DNA from: Chitinophaga solisilvae
Lineage (GTDB): Bacteria; Bacteroidota; Bacteroidia; Chitinophagales; Chitinophagaceae
DNA length: 64,000 bases
Assembly: GCF_009928525.1 (NCBI RefSeq)
Contig: NZ_JAABOK010000003.1
Span: 434,001-498,000, forward strand
Direction: 5' to 3'
The notes under the pieces: generated by a model
Database searches by the model: none
Seen by the model: only the letters and a program-made list of their open reading frames with translations
Told to the model about the DNA's origin: nothing
Shown: in pieces, positions 27,639 to 36,701 of the stretch
Position numbering within the stretch: the stretch's first letter is position 1
Layout of the letters: every line of letters begins with the position of its first letter
Position numbers and translations under genes: made by a program

Positions 27639-29177
27639 ATGGCACTACCTAAAGATCCTAGGCAGAAGATGATCAACATCATGTACCTGGTCTTGACGGC
27701 CATGCTCGCGTTGAACGTCTCTGCTGAAATACTGAACGCTTTTAATATTGTTAATAATTCCATCAATACTTCCAATAACTCCCTGACAGATAAAAACAAT
27801 CTGATCTATGCACAGTTCGCGGAACAAATGAAGGATAACGCTGCAAAAGTAGCCCCTCTGAAAGCCAAAGCGGAAGAGGTGAAAAAACTTTCTGCAGATA
27901 TGTACAACTATGTTGAAACTTTAAAGAACCTCATCATCACCGAATCCGGTGGAAAAGATGATAAAGGCGAACTTAAAGGCCAGTCTGACCTCGACGCTCC
28001 TACCCGCGTGATGGAGAACATGAAAAAAGGTCCTGAACTGGAAGGTAAACTGGTTGCACTGCGTAATCAATTACTCGGCTTTGTTGAACCTAAAAACAAA
28101 GACAAATTTGCAAAAACTTTACCCCTGAAAATAGAAGTAGGTAAATCTTCCAATGATCATGGCGGCGGTCCTAAAACATGGACTACCTATCATTTCAACA
28201 TGGTGCCTACCATCGCAGCGGTAACCATCCTGGGTAAATTCCAGAATGATATCAAAAACTCCGAGTCTGCCATTATCGATGACCTGTATCGCCAGATCGA
28301 TGCACAGAACTTTAAATTCGATAAAATCAGACCGTTTATCTCCCTGAATTCCAAAAACCTGATGGCCGGCCAGACCTTAACTGCACAAATCGCAGTAGGC
28401 GCCTACAGCAGCACTGTAAACCCTACTATCGTTGTAAACGGTACTCCGGTAAATGCAGTGGAAGGTTTAGGTACTTATTCCATACCAGTTAGCGGTATCG
28501 GTGAAAGAACCATCTCCGGTACTATCACATTGCCGAATCCAACCGGTGGTGATCCTATTTCCCAGCACTTTGAAGAAACTTATAATGTAGGTGCTTCTAC
28601 CACCTCCATCTCTGCAGATAAAATGAACGTACTGTACATTGGTCTGCAAAACCCGATCTCTATCTCTGCGGCAGGCGTACCTGCTGAATCAGTATCTGCT
28701 TCCATCAGCGGTGGTAACATCTCCAAACGCGGCGCCGGCGAATACACTGTAACCGTTAGCCAGCCTGGTAAAGCTGTTATCAACGTAGTAGCCAACGTAG
28801 ATGGTAAGGTAAAAACACTGGGTCAGAAAGAATTCCGTGTAAAACGTGTTCCGGATCCGGTACTGAAAGTGGGATTCAACAAAGGCGGCAACATGAAAGC
28901 TGCTGACTTTAAAGTGCAGCAGGGTCTTGGCGCCGTTCTCGAAGATTTCGAATTTGAAGGTGTTAAATACGAAGTAGTAGGTTACCGTATCGGTGTATCT
29001 GCAAAAGGTAAAGAATACCAGGAAGGCGAGGCCAATTCCGCTTACTTCCCGGGTAGCATCGCTGCCTCTGTACGCTCACTGCGCCCAGGCGACGAAGTAT
29101 ACTTCGAAAACGTAAAAGTGAAAGGCCCGGATGGCATTGTTCGTACCATGCCAAGCACAATTTTTAAATTAAACTAA
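27639..29177 (+). CDS. gldM: T9SS motor protein GldM
   Basis: Single-pass inner-membrane protein whose periplasmic rod reaches the GldK/GldN ring, passing energy from the GldL motor. The 512-aa protein has an N-terminal transmembrane helix (MINIMYLVLTAMLALNVSAEI) following PKDPRQK, then a periplasmic body with ANVDGKVKTLGQKEFRVKRVPDP near the domain D3/D4 boundary. Length and order agree with GldM/PorM. It is followed 21 bp later by gldN. Confidence 0.95.
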   Translation: MALPKDPRQKMINIMYLVLTAMLALNVSAEILNAFNIVNNSINTSNNSLTDKNNLIYAQFAEQMKDNAAKVAPLKAKAEEVKKLSADMYNYVETLKNLIITESGGKDDKGELKGQSDLDAPTRVMENMKKGPELEGKLVALRNQLLGFVEPKNKDKFAKTLPLKIEVGKSSNDHGGGPKTWTTYHFNMVPTIAAVTILGKFQNDIKNSESAIIDDLYRQIDAQNFKFDKIRPFISLNSKNLMAGQTLTAQIAVGAYSSTVNPTIVVNGTPVNAVEGLGTYSIPVSGIGERTISGTITLPNPTGGDPISQHFEETYNVGASTTSISADKMNVLYIGLQNPISISAAGVPAESVSASISGGNISKRGAGEYTVTVSQPGKAVINVVANVDGKVKTLGQKEFRVKRVPDPVLKVGFNKGGNMKAADFKVQQGLGAVLEDFEFEGVKYEVVGYRIGVSAKGKEYQEGEANSAYFPGSIAASVRSLRPGDEVYFENVKVKGPDGIVRTMPSTIFKLN

Positions 29178-29198
29178 CAGGTCATAAATTACTGAATT

Positions 29199-30227
29199 AT
29201 GCGAGCAGTAATATTTAACAGAATTGGTTGGTGCACCATGTTGCTGGTTATGCTGGCAACCGCTGCTGAAGCACAGCGCCGCGGCGGTACTACCCGCCGC
29301 AGAACTGCGACTGAAGCCGCTCCACAACAGGATCCGAATGCGCCGGTAGTAAACCCCGCAACAGGTAATGCTGTGACACCGCCCCCTGCTCAGCCAGCAT
29401 CTTTGCGCCCCGATGGTCTTTCTTCACCAGTTTCCGATACCCCCCGCAAATCATTGCGTGTGGACGGAGTAGTGGAAAGAAACCTTGCAAGAGAACGCGT
29501 TCCCATCGTTTACGACTACATCCGCGAGGATGACCGTTTCTGGGAAAAACGTGTCTGGCAGGTAATCGATGTAAGGGAAAAAATTAACCTTCCCTTCCAG
29601 TACAACGTAGAAGATGAAAGCGGTATCAATCAACTGTTTATCAATATTCTGCTGAACGCTATCAAGAATAAAGAGGTGGAAGCCTTCAACCCTATCGATG
29701 ACCGCTTCACCACAGTGATGCCTTACAACGAGATCCAGACAAAGATCGCCGGTGAAGAAAGAACTGTACGCAGCATCGATCCGGTTACAGGCGAAGAAAA
29801 AATGGTGACTACCCGCGACGACTTCGACCCGCGTACTATCAGACAGTACAAAGTCAAGGAAGTATGGGTGTTCGATAAAGAAGCCTCTGCCCTGAAAGTA
29901 CGTATACTCGGTATTGCTCCCATGGTTTCCCGCTTCAACGAAGATGGCAGCGTCCGCGCATCCATCCCGCTGTTCTGGGTGTATTATCCTGACCTGCGCG
30001 CTACACTGGCCAAATACGATGTGTATAACCAGAATAACGACGCCTCCACTATCAGCTGGGAAGACCTCTTCGAAATGCGCTTCTTCGGCAGCTATGTGAT
30101 CAAGGAAAATAATACCTACAACCGCGAGATCAAAGACTACATGAAAGACGGCGTTATGCGCCTCCTCGAAGGTCAGGCCATCAAAGACCGCATCTTCAAC
30201 AAAGAGCAGGATCTCTGGCAGTACTAG
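29199..30227 (+). CDS. gldN: T9SS periplasmic ring protein GldN
   Basis: Periplasmic ring component that partners GldK. The 342-aa protein has a signal peptide (WCTMLLVMLATAAEA), a low-complexity Arg/Thr/Pro/Ala-rich linker (residues 25-80), then the GldN domain with DDRFWEKRVWQVIDVREKINLPF, SGINQLFINILLNAIK and KVKEVWVFDKEASALKVRILGIAP. It is last in the gldKLMN operon, with a family A palindrome 22 bp after the stop acting as the terminator. The ATG at 29199 is 21 bp after gldM. Confidence 0.95.
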   Translation: MRAVIFNRIGWCTMLLVMLATAAEAQRRGGTTRRRTATEAAPQQDPNAPVVNPATGNAVTPPPAQPASLRPDGLSSPVSDTPRKSLRVDGVVERNLARERVPIVYDYIREDDRFWEKRVWQVIDVREKINLPFQYNVEDESGINQLFINILLNAIKNKEVEAFNPIDDRFTTVMPYNEIQTKIAGEERTVRSIDPVTGEEKMVTTRDDFDPRTIRQYKVKEVWVFDKEASALKVRILGIAPMVSRFNEDGSVRASIPLFWVYYPDLRATLAKYDVYNQNNDASTISWEDLFEMRFFGSYVIKENNTYNREIKDYMKDGVMRLLEGQAIKDRIFNKEQDLWQY

Positions 30228-30249
30228 ACCATAGTCATTTGATTATTTG

Positions 30250-30329
30250 ATTATTTGAGATTTGTATAAAATCAGAAAGCCCCCTGAACTCTCAGGGGGC
30301 TTTCTGATTTTATACAAATCTCAAATAAT
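30250..30329. repeat. family A long palindrome, copy 4 (gldN terminator)
   Basis: Perfect 38-bp arms (30250-30287, 30292-30329) around a 4-nt loop; a TTTGATTA-type extension begins at 30238. Unlike the other copies it lies between two same-direction genes, gldN and the Crp-like gene, so it acts as an operon-end terminator. Confidence 0.88.
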
Positions 30330-30349
30330 TAAATACTTAAATTGCATTC

Positions 30350-30925
30350 ATGTCAGTGGAAATGTTACGTAAAGCAGTGTTTGATTTCATGCCGCTCCCG
30401 GCAGACGCCTGGACGGCCTTTGCGGCCTGCTGGCTCCCGGTAACGTATAAACGAAAACAAATCATCACCACTGCCGGCGAAACTGAACGCTACCTTTATT
30501 TTGTTAACGAAGGCGTACAACGCATCTTCTCGCTGGACGGTGATACGGAAGCCACGCTCCTGTTTACCTACACCGGCTCCTTTTCCGGTATCATGGACTC
30601 CTTCCAGCTGCAACGCCCTACCTCCTGGTTCCTGGAAACCCTCACGCCCAGCAGCATGTTACGCATCAGCTATACAGACTTTGACCAGCTCACCCTGCAA
30701 TATCCGGTCATCGAAAGATTTGTAAGATTGGGTACCGTAGCGGCACTGAGCGGATTGCTGGACAGGCATCGGGAACTGCTGACCTTTACCGCGGAACAGA
30801 AATTCCGCGTGCTGCTCACCCGCAGCCCGCATGTGTTACAGCTGATACCGCAAAAATACCTGGCCTCTTACCTGGGCATCGATCCGGCTACCTTCAGTAA
30901 ACTGCTGCATTCAGTCAAGTTATAA
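30350..30925 (+). CDS. Crp/Fnr-like regulator
   Basis: 191-aa cytoplasmic regulator with an N-terminal cyclic-nucleotide-binding fold (ITTAGETERYLYFVNEGVQRIFSL; LLFTYTGSFSGIMDSF) and a C-terminal winged helix-turn-helix ending QKYLASYLGIDPATFSKLL. The protein lacks the FxGE..R cAMP-binding residues of true CRP, so its ligand is unknown. It is close to the palindrome that ends the gld operon, and a DinB gene follows after 64 bp, so it may control that gene; this is inference. Confidence 0.85.
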   Translation: MSVEMLRKAVFDFMPLPADAWTAFAACWLPVTYKRKQIITTAGETERYLYFVNEGVQRIFSLDGDTEATLLFTYTGSFSGIMDSFQLQRPTSWFLETLTPSSMLRISYTDFDQLTLQYPVIERFVRLGTVAALSGLLDRHRELLTFTAEQKFRVLLTRSPHVLQLIPQKYLASYLGIDPATFSKLLHSVKL

Positions 30926-30965
30926 AATCTTTGCCTGCACCAACATTTTCCGGAAACAACCATCC

Positions 30966-30973
30966 TAGCTTTG
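30966..30973 (+). promoter_or_regulatory. -7 box before DinB gene
   Basis: TAGCTTTG is an exact TAnnTTTG match 17 bp before the ATG at 30990, suggesting that the DinB gene has its own promoter. Confidence 0.45.
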
Positions 30974-30989
30974 TAATAAATACTTCACC

Positions 30990-31583
30990 ATGACCCGCAT
31001 CAATACCAGGATACTGCTGGAACAACTCTGTAAACAGGTGCTAACGGTACAAATGAAAGCAGAAAACCGTTTCGGAAACCATCCTGCTGCAGCCTTGCTA
31101 CATGCCCCTGTACCCGGCAGCTGGAGCGCCATGCAATGCCTGGATCACTTAAACTCCTACGGAAAATTTTACCTGCCTGCACTGGATAAAGCCATCACCC
31201 GCGCCATAGAGGAAGGAAGCAGTCCGGGAGAAGTATTCAGCCCCAGCTGGATCGGCGCTAAATTTACCCGTATGATGCAACCCGGACCAGACGGAGCACT
31301 GTCTTCCCGCATGAAATCGCCGAAAGACCACCGGCCGGTGATACAGCCAGATGCTGAGATGGTATTGCCGGAATTTATACGCCAGCAGGAAACTCTCATA
31401 GCACTGCTGCAACTTGCGGAGAAAGTTGATATACAAAAAGTGAAAGTGACCACTTCCCTCTCCCGTTTTATACGTATGTCTGCCGGAGATACTTTCAGCT
31501 TCCTGACAGCACATATCAACCGGCATGTATTACAGGCAGAGAAAGCTATCCGCGCCTTCCGCCCTGTGAATGAAGCGGTTTAA
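30990..31583 (+). CDS. DinB family protein
   Basis: 197-aa four-helix-bundle protein of the DinB/YfiT superfamily, often metal-binding and linked to thiol-dependent transfer. WSAMQCLDHLNSYGKFYLPAL has the first His-containing helix, and SFLTAHINRHVLQAEKAI the C-terminal His-x-x-His-like pair, matching the superfamily's metal triad. The exact reaction is unknown. It follows the Crp-like gene, with its own promoter box, and overlaps the convergent uvrC stop by 4 bp. Confidence 0.8.
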   Translation: MTRINTRILLEQLCKQVLTVQMKAENRFGNHPAAALLHAPVPGSWSAMQCLDHLNSYGKFYLPALDKAITRAIEEGSSPGEVFSPSWIGAKFTRMMQPGPDGALSSRMKSPKDHRPVIQPDAEMVLPEFIRQQETLIALLQLAEKVDIQKVKVTTSLSRFIRMSAGDTFSFLTAHINRHVLQAEKAIRAFRPVNEAV

Positions 31584-33391
31584 CGCTGGTTGTTGTGAAA
31601 GTGGTTATATACGAGCCGCGCTTTGGAGGCGCCTATTTCTTTGGCAATATCTTCTTCAGACAGCAGTTTTATTTTTGCTACCGAACGGAAGGTTTTTAAT
31701 AATTGGGTAGCCGTATTCTGACCTATTCCCTTTATGCTTTCCAGTTCATTCTTAAAAGTGCCTTTACTGCGCTTTTGCCGGTGGAAGGTAATACCGAAGC
31801 GGTGTACCTCGTCACGTACGCGGCGTATCAGCTTCAGGCTCTCGCTGTTGAACGGCAGCTTGATACTCTCTGAGTCTCCGGGGAAAAATATTTCTTCTTC
31901 ATTTTTGGCCAGCCCCACTACCGTCATGCTGCCGATAAGGTCCAGCTCCCGGATGCTTTCCATGGCAGAACCCAGCTGCCCTTTGCCACCATCGATGATA
32001 ACAAGCTGTGGTAATGGCTGCTGTTCTGCCAGCAGGCGGCTATAGCGGCGGTATACCACTTCCTTCATGGAGGCGAAGTCGTTGATGCCTTCTACCGTTT
32101 TAATATTGAAATGACGGTAATCCTTGTTGGAAGACACGCCGTCTTTGAATACCACGCAGGCGGCTACAGGATAGGCGCCCTGGAAGTTGGAGTTATCGAA
32201 ACATTCGATATGCACCGGCAGTGCAGGCAGCTCCAGGTCGGCCTGCAGCTGGTAAAGCACCTGCTTTCTTTCCATATCGCTCTTTCCTTCCAGGTGCAGT
32301 ATTTTTTTACGGTAAAGTTCTTCCCTGAAGTAGTTTACGTTCTTTTCCGAGAGCTCCAGCAACTTCTTTTTATCGCCGCCTTTAGGCACTGTAACAGTGA
32401 CATTGCTCTCCGGATACTCTACCGGGAACGGCACTACGATTTCCCGGTTAACGCTTTTAAACACATCGCGCAGATAGGCTATTGCATATGTCAGCACCTC
32501 TTCATCGCCTTCTTCCAGCTGCTTTTCCAGTGTCACGGTTTTGGTATCCGCAATGGTGCCGTTGAGAATACGGAGATAATTCACATACGCGTGGTTGCCG
32601 TCGCTGATGATGGAGAATACATCGAGATTGCCCACACGGTTATTGACGATGGTAGATTTGGCAGAATAATCTTCCAGGCTGGCGATCTTCTTGCGCATGA
32701 TCTCTGCCTTTTCAAACTCCATCTGTGCGGCATGCTGCTGCATCTGCTCTTTAAAGAGATTAACTACGGGAGAAAGATTGCCTTTCAGCACATTTTTTAC
32801 CTGCTGTAATCCTTCGCGGTAGTCTTCTTCTGTCTGTAATCCTTCACATGGTCCTTTGCAGTTGCCCAGATGATATTCGAGACACACCCTGAATTTCCCT
32901 TTTTTGATATTCTGTTCACTCAGGTTGAGATTACAGGTACGCAGGGGGATATTGTATTTAATCACATCCAGGATTTCCCGGACACGCCCTACAGAGGTGA
33001 AGGGACCGAGGTAATCAGAGCCGTCTTTAATCACATTGCGGGTAAAGAATACCCTGGGAAAAGGCTCGTGCTTGATAACAATATAAGGGTAGGTTTTATC
33101 ATCTTTCAGGTTGATGTTGTACCTGGGCTGAAACTGCTTGATGAGGGAATTTTCCAGCAGGAAGGCATCCTGTTCGGAATCTACGATGGTAAATTCTATG
33201 TGGTGAATATGTTCAACCAGCTTACGTGTTTTGTAGCTGTCATGATTTTTCACAAAATAGGAACTGACCCGTTTACGCAGGCTTTTCGCCTTGCCTACGT
33301 ACAGGAGTTGTCCGCTTTCATCGTAGTATTTGTAAATGCCTGCTTCTACAGGAATGGTATGTGATATTTGCTGAAACTCGGCTGCTGTCAT
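31580..33391 (-). CDS. uvrC: excinuclease ABC subunit UvrC
   Basis: Makes the two incisions during nucleotide excision repair, together with UvrA/UvrB. The 603-aa protein has an N-terminal GIY-YIG nuclease domain (AGIYKYYDESGQLLYVGKAKSLRKR), a UvrB-binding UVR segment (MQQHAAQMEFEKAEIMRKKI), an RNase H-like C-terminal nuclease half (IECFDNSNFQG, VIIDGGKGQLGSA) and terminal helix-hairpin-helix motifs (LESIKGIGQNTATQLLKTF). The length is normal. It starts 3 bp after the stop of a lipoprotein gene on the same strand, so the two are an operon, and its own stop overlaps the convergent DinB gene by 4 bp. Confidence 0.97.
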   Translation of the reverse strand: MTAAEFQQISHTIPVEAGIYKYYDESGQLLYVGKAKSLRKRVSSYFVKNHDSYKTRKLVEHIHHIEFTIVDSEQDAFLLENSLIKQFQPRYNINLKDDKTYPYIVIKHEPFPRVFFTRNVIKDGSDYLGPFTSVGRVREILDVIKYNIPLRTCNLNLSEQNIKKGKFRVCLEYHLGNCKGPCEGLQTEEDYREGLQQVKNVLKGNLSPVVNLFKEQMQQHAAQMEFEKAEIMRKKIASLEDYSAKSTIVNNRVGNLDVFSIISDGNHAYVNYLRILNGTIADTKTVTLEKQLEEGDEEVLTYAIAYLRDVFKSVNREIVVPFPVEYPESNVTVTVPKGGDKKKLLELSEKNVNYFREELYRKKILHLEGKSDMERKQVLYQLQADLELPALPVHIECFDNSNFQGAYPVAACVVFKDGVSSNKDYRHFNIKTVEGINDFASMKEVVYRRYSRLLAEQQPLPQLVIIDGGKGQLGSAMESIRELDLIGSMTVVGLAKNEEEIFFPGDSESIKLPFNSESLKLIRRVRDEVHRFGITFHRQKRSKGTFKNELESIKGIGQNTATQLLKTFRSVAKIKLLSEEDIAKEIGASKARLVYNHFHNNQR

Positions 33392-33394
33392 GTT

Positions 33395-33976
33395 TTACAT
33401 CCTGGTTTTAGGCGTCATCGCCACATTGATCTCAATTTGCTTGGGCGCCAGGAAAGCTATTTTCTGGTATGTGGCGATGCGTATATGCTGATTGCGCTGA
33501 TACAGCAGGTCCTGCCGGAATTCATACACCATGTTGGTGTTGTATCCGTGAATGTTCACCTGCTGGATTACGCCATTCTTATCTAGTTCCATTGTGATTT
33601 CTGAAGGGAAGGTTTGTTTTCCTCTGGAAGTATAAATCACAGATTTTCTGCCGGAGAACGGATCGTATAAACTGGAGGAATCATATTCATCCCGGAGAGA
33701 TGGTTTGTTCAGGTCTATATCCGTAAAAGGTTTCAGGAGATCCTGCACTGCTGTGCTGTCGGTACCGGAGATAACGGAGGTATCCGTAACGCCGTTGAGC
33801 ACCACGGTTTTATGCAGATCTACTCCGGCATTGCGTATAAACATTTTTTCTCCGTTGAAGTAGGCCGGCAGCGGCTCAAATTTATTTACACCGGTTCCCC
33901 CGTGGTTATTGTCCTGTTTGCAGGCTATAAAACCCAATATGGTTAATAGTACCGTTGCGTAGCGGTAATGTTTCAT
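33395..33976 (-). CDS. hypothetical lipoprotein upstream of uvrC
   Basis: 193-aa protein with a lipoprotein signal: MKHYRYATVLLTILGFIAC, lipid-modified Cys at residue 19. The mature part is beta-rich, with no domain I recognise. The uvrC gene follows after 3 bp, so it is the first gene of that operon, though a functional link to DNA repair seems unlikely. It lies in a patch flanked by a family B palindrome upstream. Confidence 0.65.
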   Translation of the reverse strand: MKHYRYATVLLTILGFIACKQDNNHGGTGVNKFEPLPAYFNGEKMFIRNAGVDLHKTVVLNGVTDTSVISGTDSTAVQDLLKPFTDIDLNKPSLRDEYDSSSLYDPFSGRKSVIYTSRGKQTFPSEITMELDKNGVIQQVNIHGYNTNMVYEFRQDLLYQRNQHIRIATYQKIAFLAPKQIEINVAMTPKTRM

Positions 33977-34161
33977 ACTGCGAAATTACTACTTAAATAC
34001 GGGGAAGAAAAAATGCGCCGTAAAAACGGCGCATCGATGCATGAGCAAATCTGTCGAGAGCACTAAAAATATGAAAATCAGTCAGTCAGACTGAGATTGT
34101 TTCAGTTTGTTCCCTGTTAAACGGGAAGGGAGAGGGAAAAGTTACAGGTAATTAAAAAAGA

Positions 34162-34306
34162 AATTACGAATTACGAATGGCGAATTACGAATGTAGAAGC
34201 GAAGAGTTAATCGAAGATTAAAGGTAATAAGTATTAAATATCACCTTTAATCTTCGATTAACTCTTCGCTTCTACATTCGTAATTCGTAATTCGCAATTC
34301 GTAATT
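34162..34306. repeat. family B long palindrome, copy 2
   Basis: Perfect 45-bp inner arms (34181-34225, 34243-34287) with an imperfect outer extension to about 34162-34306. Same ATTACGAATTACGAATG and TAGAAGCGAAGAG units as copy 1; the loop ATAAGTATTAAATATCACC is close to the loop of copy 1. It lies 12 bp after the gpmI stop and ends that transcript. Confidence 0.88.
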
Positions 34307-34318
34307 GAACCACAGGTT

Positions 34319-35842
34319 CTACACCAGTAGGTTGCCCGTCATTTCCTTCGGAACCGGCAGTCCCATAAAATGCAGGATGGTAGGGGCGATGTCGCCGAGT
34401 TTACCATCTTTAACGGGTCCTTTGAAGTCTTTATTGATGATGAAGAACGGCACCAGGTTTTTGGTATGTGCGGTGTTGGGGCTACCGTCTTCGTTAATCA
34501 TATAGTCGGCGTTGCCGTGGTCTGCGGTGAGGAATACGGTGTAATCGCTTGCCAGGGCTGCGGTAACAACGCGTTGAACGCAATGGTCAACGGTTTCAAC
34601 GGCTTTGATGGCTGCGGAGAATACGCCGGTATGGCCCACCATGTCGGCGTTGGCGAAGTTGAGTGCAATGAAGTCGGCTGATTTGCTTTCCAGTACGGGA
34701 ACAATGGCGTCTGTTACTTCGTTGGCGCTCATTTCTGGTTGCAGGTCATAGGTGGCTACTTTAGGAGAAGGCACCATGATTCTGCGTTCGCCTTCGAATT
34801 CTTTCTCGCGGCCGCCGGAGAAGAAGAAGGATACGTGCGGATATTTCTCTGTTTCCGCGATGCGTACCTGGGTATAGCCATCCCGCGCGATTACTTCACC
34901 TATGGTCATGTTCAGGTTATCGTTTTCGAAGATAACGTGTACGTTTTTATAGGTTTTGTCGTATTCGGTCATGGTGGTGTAGTATACCTGCAGCGGTTTC
35001 ATCCCGAAATCAGGGAATGCTTCCTGGGTGAGTGCCTGTGAAATTTCGCGGCAGCGGTCCGTGCGGAAGTTGAAGCAAAGTACGGCATCATCGTTCTGTA
35101 TGGTGGCTACCGGATTATTCTGCGCATCCTGTACAATGATAGGTTTGATGAATTCGTCTGTCACACCTTCTGCGTAAGATGCCTTGATAGCGGTAAGGAG
35201 GTCGTGGGTGCCGGTACCTGTTCCGTGTACCATGGCATCGTAGGCGAGTTTTACGCGTTCCCAGCGTTTATCGCGGTCCATGGCGTAATAGCGGCCGGTT
35301 ACGGAGGCTATCTGGCCGGTGGTAGCGGCGAGGTGGGCGCTGAGATCTTCGAGGTAACCGAGTCCGCTTTTAGGATCGGTATCGCGGCCATCGGTGAAGG
35401 CGTGGATGAACACTTTTTCGAGGCCGTGTGCTTTAGCCAGAGTGGTTAAGGCTTTCAGGTGTTCGATGTGGGAGTGTACGCCGCCGTCGCTGACAAGACC
35501 GATGAGATGTAATGGTTTGCCGTTGTTTTTAGCGTGTGCAAAAGTGTCCAGCAAAACCTGATTGGCCGCCAGTTCTCCGTCTCTGATGGCAACGTTGATG
35601 CGTTGCAGTTCCTGGTATACAATTCTGCCGGCGCCTATATTCAGGTGTCCTACTTCAGAGTTGCCCATCTGCCCGTCGGGTAAGCCTACGTCTTCCCCGC
35701 AGGTAATCAGGTTGCTATGCGGATATTGTTGGTATAGGCTGCTTACAAAGGGTGTTTTAGCGTGTGCAATGGCATCGGCTGTAGGAACTTTGCCTTCGCC
35801 CCATCCGTCCATAATCACGAGAATGGCTCTTTTCTTTTCCAT
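34319..35842 (-). CDS. gpmI: 2,3-bisphosphoglycerate-independent phosphoglycerate mutase
   Basis: Interconverts 3- and 2-phosphoglycerate with two Mn ions in glycolysis. The 507-aa protein starts KKRAILVIMDGWGEGK, carries the active-site Ser in DGQMGNSEVGHLNIGAGR, and has the metal motifs GDH-like VFLTADHGNADYM and NFANADMVGHTG. The length is normal for the alkaline-phosphatase-type enzyme. The reading frame ends in a family B palindrome. The ATG is the only plausible start. Confidence 0.97.
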   Translation of the reverse strand: MEKKRAILVIMDGWGEGKVPTADAIAHAKTPFVSSLYQQYPHSNLITCGEDVGLPDGQMGNSEVGHLNIGAGRIVYQELQRINVAIRDGELAANQVLLDTFAHAKNNGKPLHLIGLVSDGGVHSHIEHLKALTTLAKAHGLEKVFIHAFTDGRDTDPKSGLGYLEDLSAHLAATTGQIASVTGRYYAMDRDKRWERVKLAYDAMVHGTGTGTHDLLTAIKASYAEGVTDEFIKPIIVQDAQNNPVATIQNDDAVLCFNFRTDRCREISQALTQEAFPDFGMKPLQVYYTTMTEYDKTYKNVHVIFENDNLNMTIGEVIARDGYTQVRIAETEKYPHVSFFFSGGREKEFEGERRIMVPSPKVATYDLQPEMSANEVTDAIVPVLESKSADFIALNFANADMVGHTGVFSAAIKAVETVDHCVQRVVTAALASDYTVFLTADHGNADYMINEDGSPNTAHTKNLVPFFIINKDFKGPVKDGKLGDIAPTILHFMGLPVPKEMTGNLLV

Positions 35843-36146
35843 ATCCTGTCTGGTTAAGGTTAAATATTTTTTTTCAAGTCGGGGTGAAAGTACTTATTAT
35901 GCTGCTGAATACTTTCTAAATATTTTACAAAAATAAAGCTAATAGGAAAAATACAAACGGCGGAGGTGTTTTAACAGATTTGATAATCAATTATTCAATT
36001 TGGATCACATATTATTTAATGATTATTATTTACGCCTTCATTGCTACCACGATGATGTGATTTTGTTGAATTACAAGGTGTTTGGCATAGTTTTAGCATT
36101 TAATTTAAGTTGGAAAAACACAACATTTTTAATAAAAAAACTGACA
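35843..36146. other. intergenic region between divergent gpmI and DUF4783 genes
   Basis: Promoter-bearing gap of about 300 bp. TAGTTTTA near 36089 (one off TAnnTTTG) is a candidate for the DUF4783 gene. A frame with a TTG start at 36000 runs into the DUF4783 gene but lacks conserved residues. No RNA structure is evident. Confidence 0.3.
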
Positions 36147-36563
36147 ATGAAGAAGCTATTGATTGTGCTGGTGGTATTGTTGGGAGGATTTATTTCAGCA
36201 TTTGCGGTGTCGGCAGGCTCTATGGAAGATGATCACACATTCGCCGGTCCTTTTGAAGATGTGGTTGGCGCCATTAAACAAGGTGATGTAAATGCATTAT
36301 CCCGTTACCTCGATAACAACGTGGAAATCAATATCAGTGGCAAAGCAAACTCCTACAGTAAAGCACAGGCTGAAATCATTCTCAAGGATTTCTTCTCAAA
36401 AAACCAGGTAAAATCCTTTGAACTGTTACATCAGGGAGGCGATAATTCCAGGTATGGTATTGGTACGCTGGCCACGTCCGGCGGCACTTTTCGCCTGTCC
36501 TTCTTCCTGCAGAAAAAAGGAGGTTCGTTTGTACTAAACGAATTGCGATTTGAAAACAAGTAA
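36147..36563 (+). CDS. DUF4783 secreted protein (NTF2-like)
   Basis: 138-aa exported protein. ATG at 36147 gives MKKLLIVLVVLLGGFISAFA, a good signal peptide; the frame extends upstream to 36000 with a TTG, giving an implausible tail. The body (FEDVVGAIKQGDVNALSRYLDNNVEINISGK..YSKAQAEIILKDFF) is the DUF4783/SnoaL-like NTF2 fold of Bacteroidota, with unknown function. A terminator hairpin follows at 36597. Confidence 0.85.
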   Translation: MKKLLIVLVVLLGGFISAFAVSAGSMEDDHTFAGPFEDVVGAIKQGDVNALSRYLDNNVEINISGKANSYSKAQAEIILKDFFSKNQVKSFELLHQGGDNSRYGIGTLATSGGTFRLSFFLQKKGGSFVLNELRFENK

Positions 36564-36596
36564 AAGTGTAAGCATAAATTTAATTGAAAAAGCCAG

Positions 36597-36634
36597 GTGC
36601 TCCGTCATTAATTGCGGGGCACTTTTTATTTTTG
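36597..36634 (+). terminator. terminator after DUF4783 gene overlapping nadC promoter box
   Basis: GTGCTCCG (36597-36604) and CGGGGCAC (36615-36622) pair with one wobble, followed by TTTTTATTTTTG. The last eight bases (36627-36634, TATTTTTG) also match the -7 consensus for nadC, 68 bp before its ATG. Confidence 0.55.
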
Positions 36635-36701
36635 CACCAGTTTCAGTATAAAGCCCGCAAGGCTGCTGTATAGCTGAAATCCCAATAAAACGAATCCTTA
36701 T